From positions 1-7,009 of the forward strand of contig JAESTO010000122.1 of assembly GCA_016763565.1 (NCBI GenBank): a stretch of DNA of 7,009 bases, read 5' to 3'. The translations under genes and the position numbers were made by a program. The notes below the pieces were generated by a model that was given only the letters and a program-made list of their open reading frames with translations, made no database searches and was not told where the DNA came from. The DNA comes from Gammaproteobacteria bacterium. GTDB lineage: Bacteria; Pseudomonadota; Gammaproteobacteria; JABDGN01. Shown piece by piece: positions 1 through 6,406 of the stretch. How positions within the stretch are numbered: position 1 is the first letter of the stretch; each line of letters starts with the position of its first letter.

Positions 1-911
1 AAGGTTGTTTATTGGTGCCCGATGAAAAGCACGATAAATACCATCGATTAAAACGACAGACCTATCAACTGTCACTGCTATTTTTACACCTCTATGTCAA
101 TAAGCGTGAGAACAACAATAAGCCATTGTTTGCGATTAAACAATTGAATTTATCCGGTTTATTGCGCGATGCACGACACCTTTCTTCCCTAGCCCGTAAA
201 ATGTTGTATGCGGTGATAGGCTATTTAACGCGCACATTGCAGTTATTGGATTGCTCAGGTGATACTGACAGTGGGGAGGTGCTTCGCTTGCTGTCATTGT
301 TGAGGGCGCCGAAGCTCACGACATTAAAACTAGGCTTTCCGAGCTATAGCGGACAGTCATTGTTACGTTTGTACACATTACTGAAAACCCATACCACGAT
401 AACCACAATTGATTTGCAGCAAGCAAGCGCTCAGTTTACGGTAGGGCAGCGCAGCAGACTGAAAGCTATTTTAGGCACTGTTAATCGAGAGCGCAAGGAG
501 GGCCAGGCAACACCGTGCGTCATCCGTCTGTATATCCAGCATCAAGATAGCTCATCTCGTATAGAGCTAAAGTCATCGTCGGATCAAATTTGGATGGATG
601 AATTTAGACGTAAAATCCTTACGATGCTTTGGCAATTGAAGGTAGGAACTTTGAGGGATTACATGTGCCCAAATGGAGAAAAAATACGGCTGCGTCTGCC
701 AAGCACCATGTGGACGGCATTACGTATCATAGATGACAAGCAAATGACGCTCGATAAAAAAGTGGAGAAACTAAAGGCGCTATTAGCCAAGGCGCTTAAG
801 ACACCATCCTCTGAGAGGCCAGAAACAACGACGGTGATGTATGGGCGCATGCTAGCACACCTGAATCGCCACTACCCTTCAGAGGATAAAGAAAAGCACA
901 GCAAATCCTAG
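1..911 (+). CDS. Hypothetical leucine-rich-repeat-like protein, probably 5'-truncated by the window edge
   Basis: I do not recognise this protein. The frame is open from the left edge. A TTG at 12 with AAGG at 1-4 could be a start, but a gene continuing from outside the window is as likely. Residue numbers count from that TTG. Four segments share the pattern of an LRR strand: AIKQLNLSG (41-49), TLQLLDCSG (75-83), KLTTLKLGF (101-109) and TITTIDLQQ (129-137). They are spaced 34, 26 and 28 residues, close to the 28-29 of ribonuclease-inhibitor-type LRRs, with leucine-rich helical stretches between. The rest (about 160-299) shows no recognised domain and ends in a charged tail (SEDKEKHSKS). No signal peptide or membrane segment is visible. 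The DNA looks richer in G+C than the neighbouring genes in sampled lines (about 48% against 38%), which fits acquired or fast-evolving accessory DNA. LRR proteins in host-associated gammaproteobacteria are often secreted effectors, but that role is inference. Confidence 0.55.
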   Translation, partial: GCLLVPDEKHDKYHRLKRQTYQLSLLFLHLYVNKRENNNKPLFAIKQLNLSGLLRDARHLSSLARKMLYAVIGYLTRTLQLLDCSGDTDSGEVLRLLSLLRAPKLTTLKLGFPSYSGQSLLRLYTLLKTHTTITTIDLQQASAQFTVGQRSRLKAILGTVNRERKEGQATPCVIRLYIQHQDSSSRIELKSSSDQIWMDEFRRKILTMLWQLKVGTLRDYMCPNGEKIRLRLPSTMWTALRIIDDKQMTLDKKVEKLKALLAKALKTPSSERPETTTVMYGRMLAHLNRHYPSEDKEKHSKS

Positions 912-1043
912 ACTAATATGTTGATTAATTCCCAGGGTACGCCACGAACCAGACACTACATCATCATTGACGTTGAGCCTATTTCCGAACGGAAATACGG
1001 TGAGAGAAATTATGCTCTTATTTCACATGAACTTGCTCATTTC

Positions 1044-1048
1044 AGGAG
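1044..1048 (+). promoter_or_regulatory. Orphan Shine-Dalgarno of the transposase remnant
   Basis: AGGAG lies 6 bases before an ATG at 1055 and 10 bases before the ATG at 1059. The 1055 frame closes after four codons, whereas the 1059 frame leads into the transposase-like sequence. It therefore looks like the surviving ribosome binding site of the dead insertion sequence. Confidence 0.4.
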
Positions 1049-1058
1049 AGAGTTATGG

Positions 1059-1196
1059 ATGTACGATAGATAAGGTTATATCCGTCAAAACCCCCGAGTA
1101 TTTCGACGTTTGCTAAGTGTGAGCGTGGAAGCATTCACATCAATCGCCGAACGAACTGAAGATTCAGTGAAGGAAGCCTTAAAACGCCGCCGTAGA
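1059..1196 (+). pseudogene. N-terminal remnant of an IS5-type DDE transposase
   Basis: Reading from the ATG at 1059 gives MYDR, a TAA stop (1071-1073), and then in the same frame GYIRQNPRVFRRLLSVS followed by VEAFTSIAERTEDSVKEALKRRRR. The motif NPRVFRRLL-SVS-EAF followed by a basic run resembles the start of IS5-family transposases, where an N-terminal helix-turn-helix precedes the DDE domain. Recognition is by pattern memory only. The similarity stops at the arginine run near 1196. The frame then continues to TAA at 1260-1262 without resembling a transposase, and no DDE catalytic region follows. It is thus both interrupted by a stop and truncated at its 3' end. I could not identify terminal inverted repeats or a target duplication. 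The remnant lies between the LRR-like gene and degQ and marks this junction as a site of past rearrangement. Confidence 0.5.
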
Positions 1197-1262
1197 CATC
1201 ATTTGCGATGTAATAGTATTCCCGGTATGATGAACCTCAGACACAAATTTCAAATTGCTTAA

Positions 1263-1396
1263 CAAAAAACCAAATAATAACAGTCTTTGTTTCGCTGGCT
1301 TGTTTGCTTCCTTCCTTCCTTTTCGCAGAAGGTCTACTAACAGTATAAAACCGTTGTGGCTCGATAGTATTAGCGCACACGCCGCCTCATTAACCA
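1263..1396. other. Non-coding spacer upstream of degQ
   Basis: Together with 912-1058 this makes up the part of the 527-base gap between the LRR-like gene and degQ that is outside the transposase remnant. A short tetranucleotide run of CTTC, 3.5 copies, lies at 1307-1320. A small open frame at 1255-1461 crosses the degQ start and shows no gene-like features. No RNA gene or terminator is visible. Confidence 0.4.
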
Positions 1397-1405
1397 TGAT
1401 AGAAT
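1397..1405 (+). promoter_or_regulatory. Probable extended -10 promoter of degQ
   Basis: TGATAGAAT matches an extended -10 element (TG, one base, then TAGAAT, 5 of 6 to TATAAT). It lies 33 bases before the degQ ATG. No good -35 hexamer is seen 16-18 bases upstream, which an extended -10 can tolerate. I found no sigma-E-type GAACTT/TCTGA pair, so stress-sigma control of this protease gene is not evident. Confidence 0.4.
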
Positions 1406-1427
1406 ACTTGCCAATTATCATTGCTGT

Positions 1428-1431
1428 GAGG
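1428..1431 (+). promoter_or_regulatory. degQ ribosome binding site
   Basis: GAGG, followed by AAA, sits 7 bases before the ATG at 1439. This supports that start, from which a typical signal peptide follows immediately. Confidence 0.7.
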
Positions 1432-1438
1432 AAATACT

Positions 1439-2824
1439 ATGAAGCCCGTATTATGTGTTAAATCAATACTTGTTAGTTGTCTTATTTTAAGTATCTGCAT
1501 CACTAGTTATGCAGTTTCAGCTTCAGCACCCGTAACGAATAGCCTTGCACCGATGTTAAAGCGCGTTATGCCCAGTGTTGTTAATGTGCAAGTTGAAGGT
1601 GTAATCAAACTACCTGCGTTATTAATCAAAGAATTACGTCGACGGCGACAGCAAAGAGGCTTGCCCAATAATATGCCAATTCCATCGACACAAAAATTGA
1701 AAAAAATTGGTTCAGGCGTCATTGTGGATGCTAAGCATGGGTATGTTTTGACAAATGCTCATGTTGTTAAAGATGGCAAAATTATTACTGTGCGGTTAGC
1801 TGGCGGGACGACTGAAACAGCAAAACTTATTGGTATTGATATTCCTTCTGATGTGGCAGTATTGCACATTAAACCACGCAATCTTCGTGCTATTCAATTA
1901 GGCAACTCGACTCAATTACACGTGGGTGATTTTGTTGCAGCAATTGGTAATCCATTTGGTTTAAGTCAAACAGTCACATCGGGGATTGTCAGTGCATTGC
2001 AACGGAGTGGTTTAAATATTGAAGGTTACGAAAATTTTATTCAAACAGATGCCGCAATTAACCCAGGTAATTCGGGTGGTGCATTAGTTAATTTGCAAGG
2101 CCAATTAATTGGTATTAATACTGCTATCTTAGCGCCGGCAGGTGGAAATATTGGTATTGGTTTTGCGATTCCGGTCAATATGGCACGCAGTATTATGCTG
2201 CAATTGATTAAATATGGCAATGTCCAGCGTGGATTGCTCGGTGTCTATGCGCAACCACTTACCGCTAAATTAGCTAAAGCATTTGATTTGCCTCCGACAA
2301 AAGGTGTTGTCATTACTAGTGTGAGTGCACATTCTGCAGCACATTTAGCAGGCCTCCATGTTGGCGATGTCATTATGTCAGTAAATAGTGAACCGGTTAC
2401 TAACCCGTTAGCATTGCGTAATGTCATTGGCTTGATTCGTGCAGGTAGTAAAATTACTATTCAAGGCTTGCATAAAGGTAAACCATTTACTAAAACAACA
2501 GTATTATCGGGTGCTAAAAAACAGTTAGCTGTGGCAGAAAAACAATCACCATTTTTCTATGGCGTAGTGTTACGCAAAGTTGATCAAACAACAGCGCAAC
2601 AAACCAATGCTAAGGGTATACAAGTGTTGAAGGTTACTGAAGGTACGGCAGCATGGCGTGCCGGTTTAATGCTCGGTGATATTATTGTTGCCGTTAATCA
2701 ACAAGCCGTCACATCCATTGAGCAGTTACATGTAATCGCGCAACGTGCTAAGAAAAATAATAAATCATTGTTGTTAACGGTTAAACGTGGCTCCGGTGCA
2801 GTGTTTGTCGTGGTTGAAAAATAA
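1439..2824 (+). CDS. degQ: Periplasmic serine endoprotease, DegQ/HtrA family
   Basis: HtrA-type, ATP-independent protease and chaperone that degrades misfolded envelope proteins in the periplasm. Residues 1-30 form a Sec signal peptide: positive start, hydrophobic core, likely cleavage after AVSASA. The chymotrypsin-like domain follows with the full catalytic triad: His108 in TNAHVV, Asp138 in IPSDVAVL and Ser212 in NPGNSGGAL. Two PDZ domains follow, about 265-350 (RGLLGVY at the start; AGLHVGDVI) and 375-455 (AGLMLGDIIVAVN). The length of 461 residues and the short loop before the protease core fit DegQ (about 455 in E. coli) better than DegP or the one-PDZ DegS; orthology to MucD/DegP-type proteins cannot be excluded. 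An oddity is a basic run, RRRRQQR (67-73), in the region matching the regulatory LA loop. The gene appears to have its own promoter. trmB follows on the same strand after 96 bases. Confidence 0.95.
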   Translation: MKPVLCVKSILVSCLILSICITSYAVSASAPVTNSLAPMLKRVMPSVVNVQVEGVIKLPALLIKELRRRRQQRGLPNNMPIPSTQKLKKIGSGVIVDAKHGYVLTNAHVVKDGKIITVRLAGGTTETAKLIGIDIPSDVAVLHIKPRNLRAIQLGNSTQLHVGDFVAAIGNPFGLSQTVTSGIVSALQRSGLNIEGYENFIQTDAAINPGNSGGALVNLQGQLIGINTAILAPAGGNIGIGFAIPVNMARSIMLQLIKYGNVQRGLLGVYAQPLTAKLAKAFDLPPTKGVVITSVSAHSAAHLAGLHVGDVIMSVNSEPVTNPLALRNVIGLIRAGSKITIQGLHKGKPFTKTTVLSGAKKQLAVAEKQSPFFYGVVLRKVDQTTAQQTNAKGIQVLKVTEGTAAWRAGLMLGDIIVAVNQQAVTSIEQLHVIAQRAKKNNKSLLLTVKRGSGAVFVVVEK

Positions 2825-2830
2825 TAGGCA

Positions 2831-2839
2831 TGGTATGCT
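2831..2839 (+). promoter_or_regulatory. Candidate extended -10 promoter of trmB
   Basis: TGGTATGCT reads as TG, one base, then TATGCT (4 of 6 to TATAAT). It starts 7 bases after the degQ stop and immediately precedes the Fur-like palindrome, which would then cover the transcription start. No convincing -35 is seen, so this is a weak call. Confidence 0.25.
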
Positions 2840-2843
2840 TATA

Positions 2844-2858
2844 TGAGAATCATTCTTA
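2844..2858 (+). promoter_or_regulatory. Fur-box-like palindrome
   Basis: TGAGAAT-C-ATTCTTA is a 7-1-7 inverted repeat with 6 of 7 arm positions symmetric. It matches the Fur consensus TGATAAT-N-ATTATCA at 11 of 14 arm positions. It lies in the degQ-trmB spacer, just downstream of a possible extended -10, a position where a bound repressor would block transcription of trmB. No iron-uptake gene is adjacent. The match is seen directly; regulation by Fur is inference. Confidence 0.35.
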
Positions 2859-2871
2859 GATTTTCGTGCTT

Positions 2872-2898
2872 TATGGGTAGGTTTGAAATCTGCCCATA
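2872..2898 (+). other. Strong hairpin in the trmB leader
   Basis: The arms TATGGGTAGGT and ATCTGCCCATA pair over 11 base pairs, two of them G-T wobbles, around a 5-base loop (TTGAA). A second small hairpin, AGTG-GTT-CACT at 2898-2908, follows directly. There is no U-tract immediately after on either strand; the nearest TTTT begins at 2912. It is therefore not a canonical intrinsic terminator. It could be a weak terminator for degQ, an mRNA-stabilising structure, or a leader element of trmB. Confidence 0.5.
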
Positions 2899-2920
2899 GT
2901 GGTTCACTGAGTTTTCAATT

Positions 2921-3604
2921 ATGAAGGTTATTCGAGAAATAAAAAGTTTTGTGTGTCGCAATGGACGGATGACTTCCGCGCAAAGAAAGTCTTTACAAAC
3001 TTTGTGGCCACAGTTTGGTCTTAAACTTAGTGAAAAATCACTCGATTTCTCTCAGATATTTAATAATAATGCCGAGCTACATTTAGAAATTGGTTTTGGT
3101 ATGGGGCAGGGTTTGTTAGCTATGGCGCAACAAAATCCCCAGCATAATTACCTTGGTGTTGATATTCATCAGCCTGGTCTGGGCGCCTTGTTAACAAATA
3201 TTGCTAAACAGCAAGTGGATAATATCCGTGTGTTCAATACTAATGCCCTTGATGTATTGCGGCAATGTATTGCTGATCACAGTTTGGCGGCAGTCTATTT
3301 GTTTTTTCCTGATCCTTGGCCAAAACGGCGTCACCATAAACGTCGGCTTGTGCAAGATGATTTTATTGAATTAATTTATTGTAAGCTACAACCACAAGGT
3401 GTTTTTCATGTGGCCACTGACTGGGAAGATTATGCGACTCATGTGCTTAGCGTTATGAAGATAAGCGATAAATTTATTAATCAGGCGGGAGACGGTAATT
3501 TTTCTGGACGACCGGATTATCGTCCCATTACTAAATTTGAACAGCGTGGCCAACGCTTAGGGCATACGATAAGGGATATGATTTTTATTGCACAAGAAAG
3601 TTAA
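2921..3604 (+). CDS. trmB: tRNA (guanine-N7-)-methyltransferase TrmB
   Basis: SAM-dependent cytosolic enzyme that makes 7-methylguanosine at position 46 in the variable loop of tRNAs. The 227-residue protein is a little shorter than E. coli TrmB (239) at its N-terminus. Visible motifs are the SAM-binding LEIGFGMGQG (55-64), YLGVDIH (77-83) with the acidic Asp81, the family signature FFPDPWPKRRHHKRR (128-142), ATDWEDYA (165-172), and RPITKFEQRGQRLGH (201-215) near the end. The ATG at 2921 is supported by IKSFVCRNGRMT (7-18), which aligns with IRSFVRRQGRLT close to the E. coli N-terminus. The Shine-Dalgarno is only a weak TGAG 9 bases upstream. The leader carries a Fur-like box and a hairpin. 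The gene is convergent with hemW across 30 bases and no terminator is visible there. Confidence 0.96.
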   Translation: MKVIREIKSFVCRNGRMTSAQRKSLQTLWPQFGLKLSEKSLDFSQIFNNNAELHLEIGFGMGQGLLAMAQQNPQHNYLGVDIHQPGLGALLTNIAKQQVDNIRVFNTNALDVLRQCIADHSLAAVYLFFPDPWPKRRHHKRRLVQDDFIELIYCKLQPQGVFHVATDWEDYATHVLSVMKISDKFINQAGDGNFSGRPDYRPITKFEQRGQRLGHTIRDMIFIAQES

Positions 3605-3634
3605 CGCCAGTAAAAGAATGGATTTGTGTCAATG

Positions 3635-4771
3635 CTAGGCCAAAAATAATTCTACCGTATCATTCAAAAATCGTGTGCCTAGTTCTGTTTTAGCGATAGT
3701 ATTGTTGTTGACGATAAGCAAACCTTTTTGTTCTGCTAGCGCTAATGTTTTTTTAATAAAATGAATTGATAAACCAGTGCGTTGTTCAAACAATGAAAAT
3801 TCAATTGGCTGATTGAGCCGTAATGCATTTAGCATGAACTCGAAACATTGTTGTTGCTCACTAACAATGGTTTCACTATTCTTAGTATTTTTTGCCAATG
3901 ACAAATAATCACGTGGATTTTTTACTTGTGATAATCGCAAAACCCTATGTGTCTGTGTATCAGTTAGCTTGCTGTGTGCACCCGCACCGATGCCAAGATA
4001 ATCACCAAATTGCCAATAGTTAATATTATGCTGACAGTGTTGTTGCTGCTTAGCATACGCCGATACTTCGTATTGCTGGTAACCTTGTTTGGCGAGTAAT
4101 TGTTGGCCTTGTTGGTGCATTTGCCAAATTATTTCGTCGTCTGGTAAAGGGGGGGGCTTAGCATAAAATAATGTATTCGGTTCTAAGGTTAATTGATACC
4201 AAGAAAAATGTTCTGTTTGCAATGCTAAGCCTTGTTGTAAATCTTCCAGTGCTTGTTCTGCAGTTTGTTTAGGTAGGCCAAACATCATGTCAATATTAAG
4301 ATTGTTAAAGCCTGCTACTCTAGCCATGTGTACCGCGTTTCTAGCTTCTTGTGCACTGTGAATGCGGCCTAAATATTGCAGGCTTTCATCTCGCAAGCTT
4401 TGAATGCCTAGCGATAAACGATTGATGCCTGCTTGGCGAAAGCCTGTAAAACGTTGTTGTTCAGCTGTGCCGGGATTAGCTTCTAGGGTAATTTCTATGT
4501 TGCTTGGTAAGGGTGATAATATATCGATATTAGTAAGCAAGTAAGCAATAGCATCTGCTGAAAATAAACTGGGTGTGCCACCGCCAATAAAAATGCTGGA
4601 GAGTGATCTTCCTTGTAACGCAGCTAATGATTGCTTGAAATCATTCAGTAAGGCATCTATATATTGCTGCTCAGGGAGTTCGTTTTTCATGGTGTGCGAG
4701 TTAAAATCGCAATAAGGGCACTTTTTCACACACCAGGGAATGTGGATGTATAAACTGATGGGTAATGGCAT
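3635..4771 (-). CDS. hemW: Heme chaperone HemW (radical SAM, HemN-like)
   Basis: Radical-SAM protein of the HemN-like group, now understood as a heme-binding chaperone that hands heme to target proteins rather than as a coproporphyrinogen oxidase. From the chosen start the 4Fe-4S motif is PWCVKKCPYCDF, with Cys14, Cys18 and Cys21. Next come the SAM-contact motif GGGTPSL (63-69), EANPGT (97-102), LSLGIQS (119-125), DMMFGLP (161-167), NYWQFGDYLGIGAGAH (251-266), and a C-terminal winged-helix-like domain. I prefer the ATG at 4771. It gives 378 residues, as in E. coli, and begins 7 bases after the hflX stop. An upstream ATG at 4795 would add eight residues and overlap hflX by 17 bases. Neither has a Shine-Dalgarno, so translation is probably coupled to hflX. 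A run of eight C on the coding strand (4149-4156) encodes part of KPPPLP. Confidence 0.95.
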   Translation of the reverse strand: MPLPISLYIHIPWCVKKCPYCDFNSHTMKNELPEQQYIDALLNDFKQSLAALQGRSLSSIFIGGGTPSLFSADAIAYLLTNIDILSPLPSNIEITLEANPGTAEQQRFTGFRQAGINRLSLGIQSLRDESLQYLGRIHSAQEARNAVHMARVAGFNNLNIDMMFGLPKQTAEQALEDLQQGLALQTEHFSWYQLTLEPNTLFYAKPPPLPDDEIIWQMHQQGQQLLAKQGYQQYEVSAYAKQQQHCQHNINYWQFGDYLGIGAGAHSKLTDTQTHRVLRLSQVKNPRDYLSLAKNTKNSETIVSEQQQCFEFMLNALRLNQPIEFSLFEQRTGLSIHFIKKTLALAEQKGLLIVNNNTIAKTELGTRFLNDTVELFLA

Positions 4772-4778
4772 TATGTAA

Positions 4779-6063
4779 TTAGTCTGTAGCGTCATGTTTT
4801 TGATCGGCTAGAAATTTAGCATATGCTGTTGCTGATAAGCGAATAGTTAAATGCCAGCAGCCTTCTTCATCAATTTGTTCGGAGAGTACATTTTTATTAT
4901 CGTATAAAGTTGCACGTAAACGACCTTGCTGTGGCGATAAAGTAATATGTCGTACCTTGTACTCTTGCGATAATTTTTGTTTGATCACGTTTAAGAGCGC
5001 ATCAATGCCAAGATTGTTTTCTGCCGATACATAAATATCAGCGGAGGTTTGTTGTTGATTTAGGTGTTGTAAATGATTGTGTGTGATTTCATCAAGTAAA
5101 TCAATTTTATTATAAATATAAAGTTGTGGAATATGGTGTGCATTAATTTCTTGTAGTACCGTGGCAACTTGGGCCATGTTTTCGTGATAGCGTTCATCAC
5201 TTCTATCAATAACATGCAACAATAAATCTGCGTTTTGTGTTTCTTCTAAGGTTGCACGAAACGCATCAATTAAATCATGGCAGATGACGAATAAATCCTA
5301 CCGTATCAGCTAGTACTACACGACCAATTTCAGGTAGCTCTAATTGTCGCAATGTTGGATCGAGTGTTGCAAATAATTGATCAGCAATATAGGCATTTGA
5401 TTTTGTTAACCGATTAAATAATGTTGATTTTCCGGCATTGGTATAGCCTACTAAAGCAACAGTAGGTATGGGTTTGTTATGCCGTACATTACGATTTTGT
5501 TGTCGTTGCGAGCGCAATTTTGCTAAACGTTTTTTTAATAATTTAATTCGATTGCCAATCAAACGGCGATCGGTTTCTAATTGTGTTTCACCTGGGCCTC
5601 GCAAGCCAATGCCACCCTTCTGCCTTTCTAAATGTGTCCATCCTCTGGTTAATCGTGTTGATAAATGTTGCAGCTGTGCTAGTTCAACCTGTAATTTTCC
5701 TTCAAAAGTCTGCGCGCGCTGGGCAAAAATATCAAGAATTAATGCAATGCGATCAAGCACGCGAACATGTAATAATTTTTCTAAGTTGCGTTGTTGCGTT
5801 GAGGATAATGCGTGATTAAAAATAACTACGTCTGCTTGATGACGTTCAACGGCTTGTTGTACTTCAGTGACTTTACCACTGCCAATAAATAAATTAACGG
5901 TTGGTGATCGATATTTGCCTGTGACCGTCGCCATAGGTTCCACACCGGCAGAGATGACTAGGGCTTGGAATTCCGTGAAGTCATCTTGCGTGAAATGTGT
6001 CTTGGTAAAGTGGATATGGACTAAGATAGCGTGTTCTTGTTTGCCCAATTTTTCTGTCTCCAT
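4779..6063 (-). pseudogene. hflX: Ribosome-associated GTPase HflX, split by a frameshift
   Basis: HflX is a conserved GTPase that binds the 50S subunit and splits stalled or heat-damaged ribosomes. The 5' part (6063-5275, 262 codons) holds the HflX domain and half of the G domain: GGIGLRGPGETQLETDRR (150-167), the P-loop GYTNAGKS (206-213), the switch I region FATLDPT (231-237) and DTVGFIRHLP (253-262). It then meets TGA at 5277-5275. Directly beyond, in another frame, the protein resumes as HDLIDAFRATLEETQNADLLLHVID, with the G4 motif NKID and the usual C-terminal domain, ending at 4779. Joined, this is about 428 residues against 426 in E. coli. The expected PHD sequence implies loss of two bases, most simply one CA from CCACAT. 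The first ATG (6063) lacks a Shine-Dalgarno because the hfq terminator U-tract abuts it. A TTG at 6048, nine bases after TGGAG, is an alternative start. The 3' half might still be made as a fragment. Confidence 0.85.
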
Positions 6064-6102
6064 AAAAAATAAAAACCCGTTTACTTACTAGCAAACGGGT
6101 TT
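6064..6102 (-). terminator. Intrinsic terminator of hfq
   Basis: On the minus strand, AAACCCGTTT (6102-6093) and AAACGGGTTT (6082-6073) form a perfect 10-base-pair stem around a 10-base loop. It is followed by TT-A-TTTTTT (6072-6064), and the stem itself ends in TTT. There is no U-tract on the plus strand, so it acts one way. It begins 18 bases after the hfq stop and ends exactly at the first hflX ATG. Most hfq transcripts should end here, leaving hflX to read-through or to another promoter. Confidence 0.88.
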
Positions 6103-6120
6103 GAGACGGCTAACTAATGT

Positions 6121-6372
6121 TTAAGCCGTTGTTGCTTCTTCTTCTTCCTCTGTAAAAAACGGTACATTATGTGCCGGGACGACTGTTGAAATGGCATGTT
6201 TATAAACCATTTGACTGACAGTATTCTTTAAAATCACGACAAATTGATCAAACGAATGAACTTGCCCCTGCAATTTAATACCGTTTACTAAATAGATAGC
6301 AACTGGTACCTTCTCCCTTCTTAAAGCATTCAGAAAGGGATCTTGTAAAGATAACGTCTTCGTTGTCGACAT
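6121..6372 (-). CDS. hfq: RNA chaperone Hfq
   Basis: Hexameric Sm-like protein that pairs small regulatory RNAs with mRNAs. From the ATG at 6372 it has 83 residues. The start is decided by the ribosome binding site: AAGGAG (6384-6379) directly touches an upstream ATG at 6378 but stands six bases from the one at 6372. The Sm fold is nearly identical to E. coli: [21 protein letters not shown] and [10 protein letters not shown]. The proximal-face RNA contacts (Gln10, Tyr57, Lys58, His59) are present. The lateral rim reads Arg18, Arg19, Glu20, Lys21 where E. coli has RRER, a conservative change. The C-terminal tail is short (about 18 residues after TVVP) and ends in an acidic EEEEEATTA, encoded partly by a GAA repeat. 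Short acidic tips in Hfq can mimic nucleic acid and release RNA, known from E. coli. Here hfq has its own promoter and terminator, unlike the miaA-hfq-hflX operon of enterics. Confidence 0.97.
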   Translation of the reverse strand: MSTTKTLSLQDPFLNALRREKVPVAIYLVNGIKLQGQVHSFDQFVVILKNTVSQMVYKHAISTVVPAHNVPFFTEEEEEATTA

Positions 6373-6378
6373 CTGCAT

Positions 6379-6384
6379 CTCCTT
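6379..6384 (-). promoter_or_regulatory. hfq ribosome binding site
   Basis: AAGGAG on the minus strand is six bases from the ATG at 6372 and zero bases from the ATG at 6378. This spacing selects the inner start and removes two residues (Met-Gln) from the longest possible reading. Confidence 0.8.
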
Positions 6385-6406
6385 TTTTATAATGAGTTAT
6401 ATTGTA

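Noticed and set aside
918..1073. 51-codon open frame with HELAH, an HExxH zinc-protease-like motif (M78/ImmA-like)
   Set aside because: It is too short for such a domain, has no Shine-Dalgarno and no further ligand, and leads into a transposase remnant. The motif is most likely chance.
1156..1169. Perfect palindrome ACTGAA-GA-TTCAGT
   Set aside because: It falls inside the transposase remnant, the loop is only two bases, and there is no promoter or U-tract. Probably incidental.
1307..1320. CTTC tetranucleotide run, 3.5 copies
   Set aside because: It is too short to support a phase-variation claim and lies far from the promoter elements.
1255..1461. 68-codon plus-strand open frame before degQ
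   Set aside because: It overlaps the well-supported degQ start in another frame and has no ribosome site or recognisable domain.
1484..1501. Possible lipobox at Cys20 of DegQ (LSIC)
   Set aside because: Isoleucine at -1 does not fit a lipobox, and a normal signal-peptidase I site (AVSASA) follows.
3605..3634. Possible bidirectional terminator between trmB and hemW
   Set aside because: The 30-base convergent gap has no stem-loop with a T-run on either strand.
5468..6091. Plus-strand open frames opposite hflX (5468-5815, 5583-5819, 5867-6091)
   Set aside because: They are shadows of the conserved hflX coding sequence on the minus strand, with no independent gene signals.
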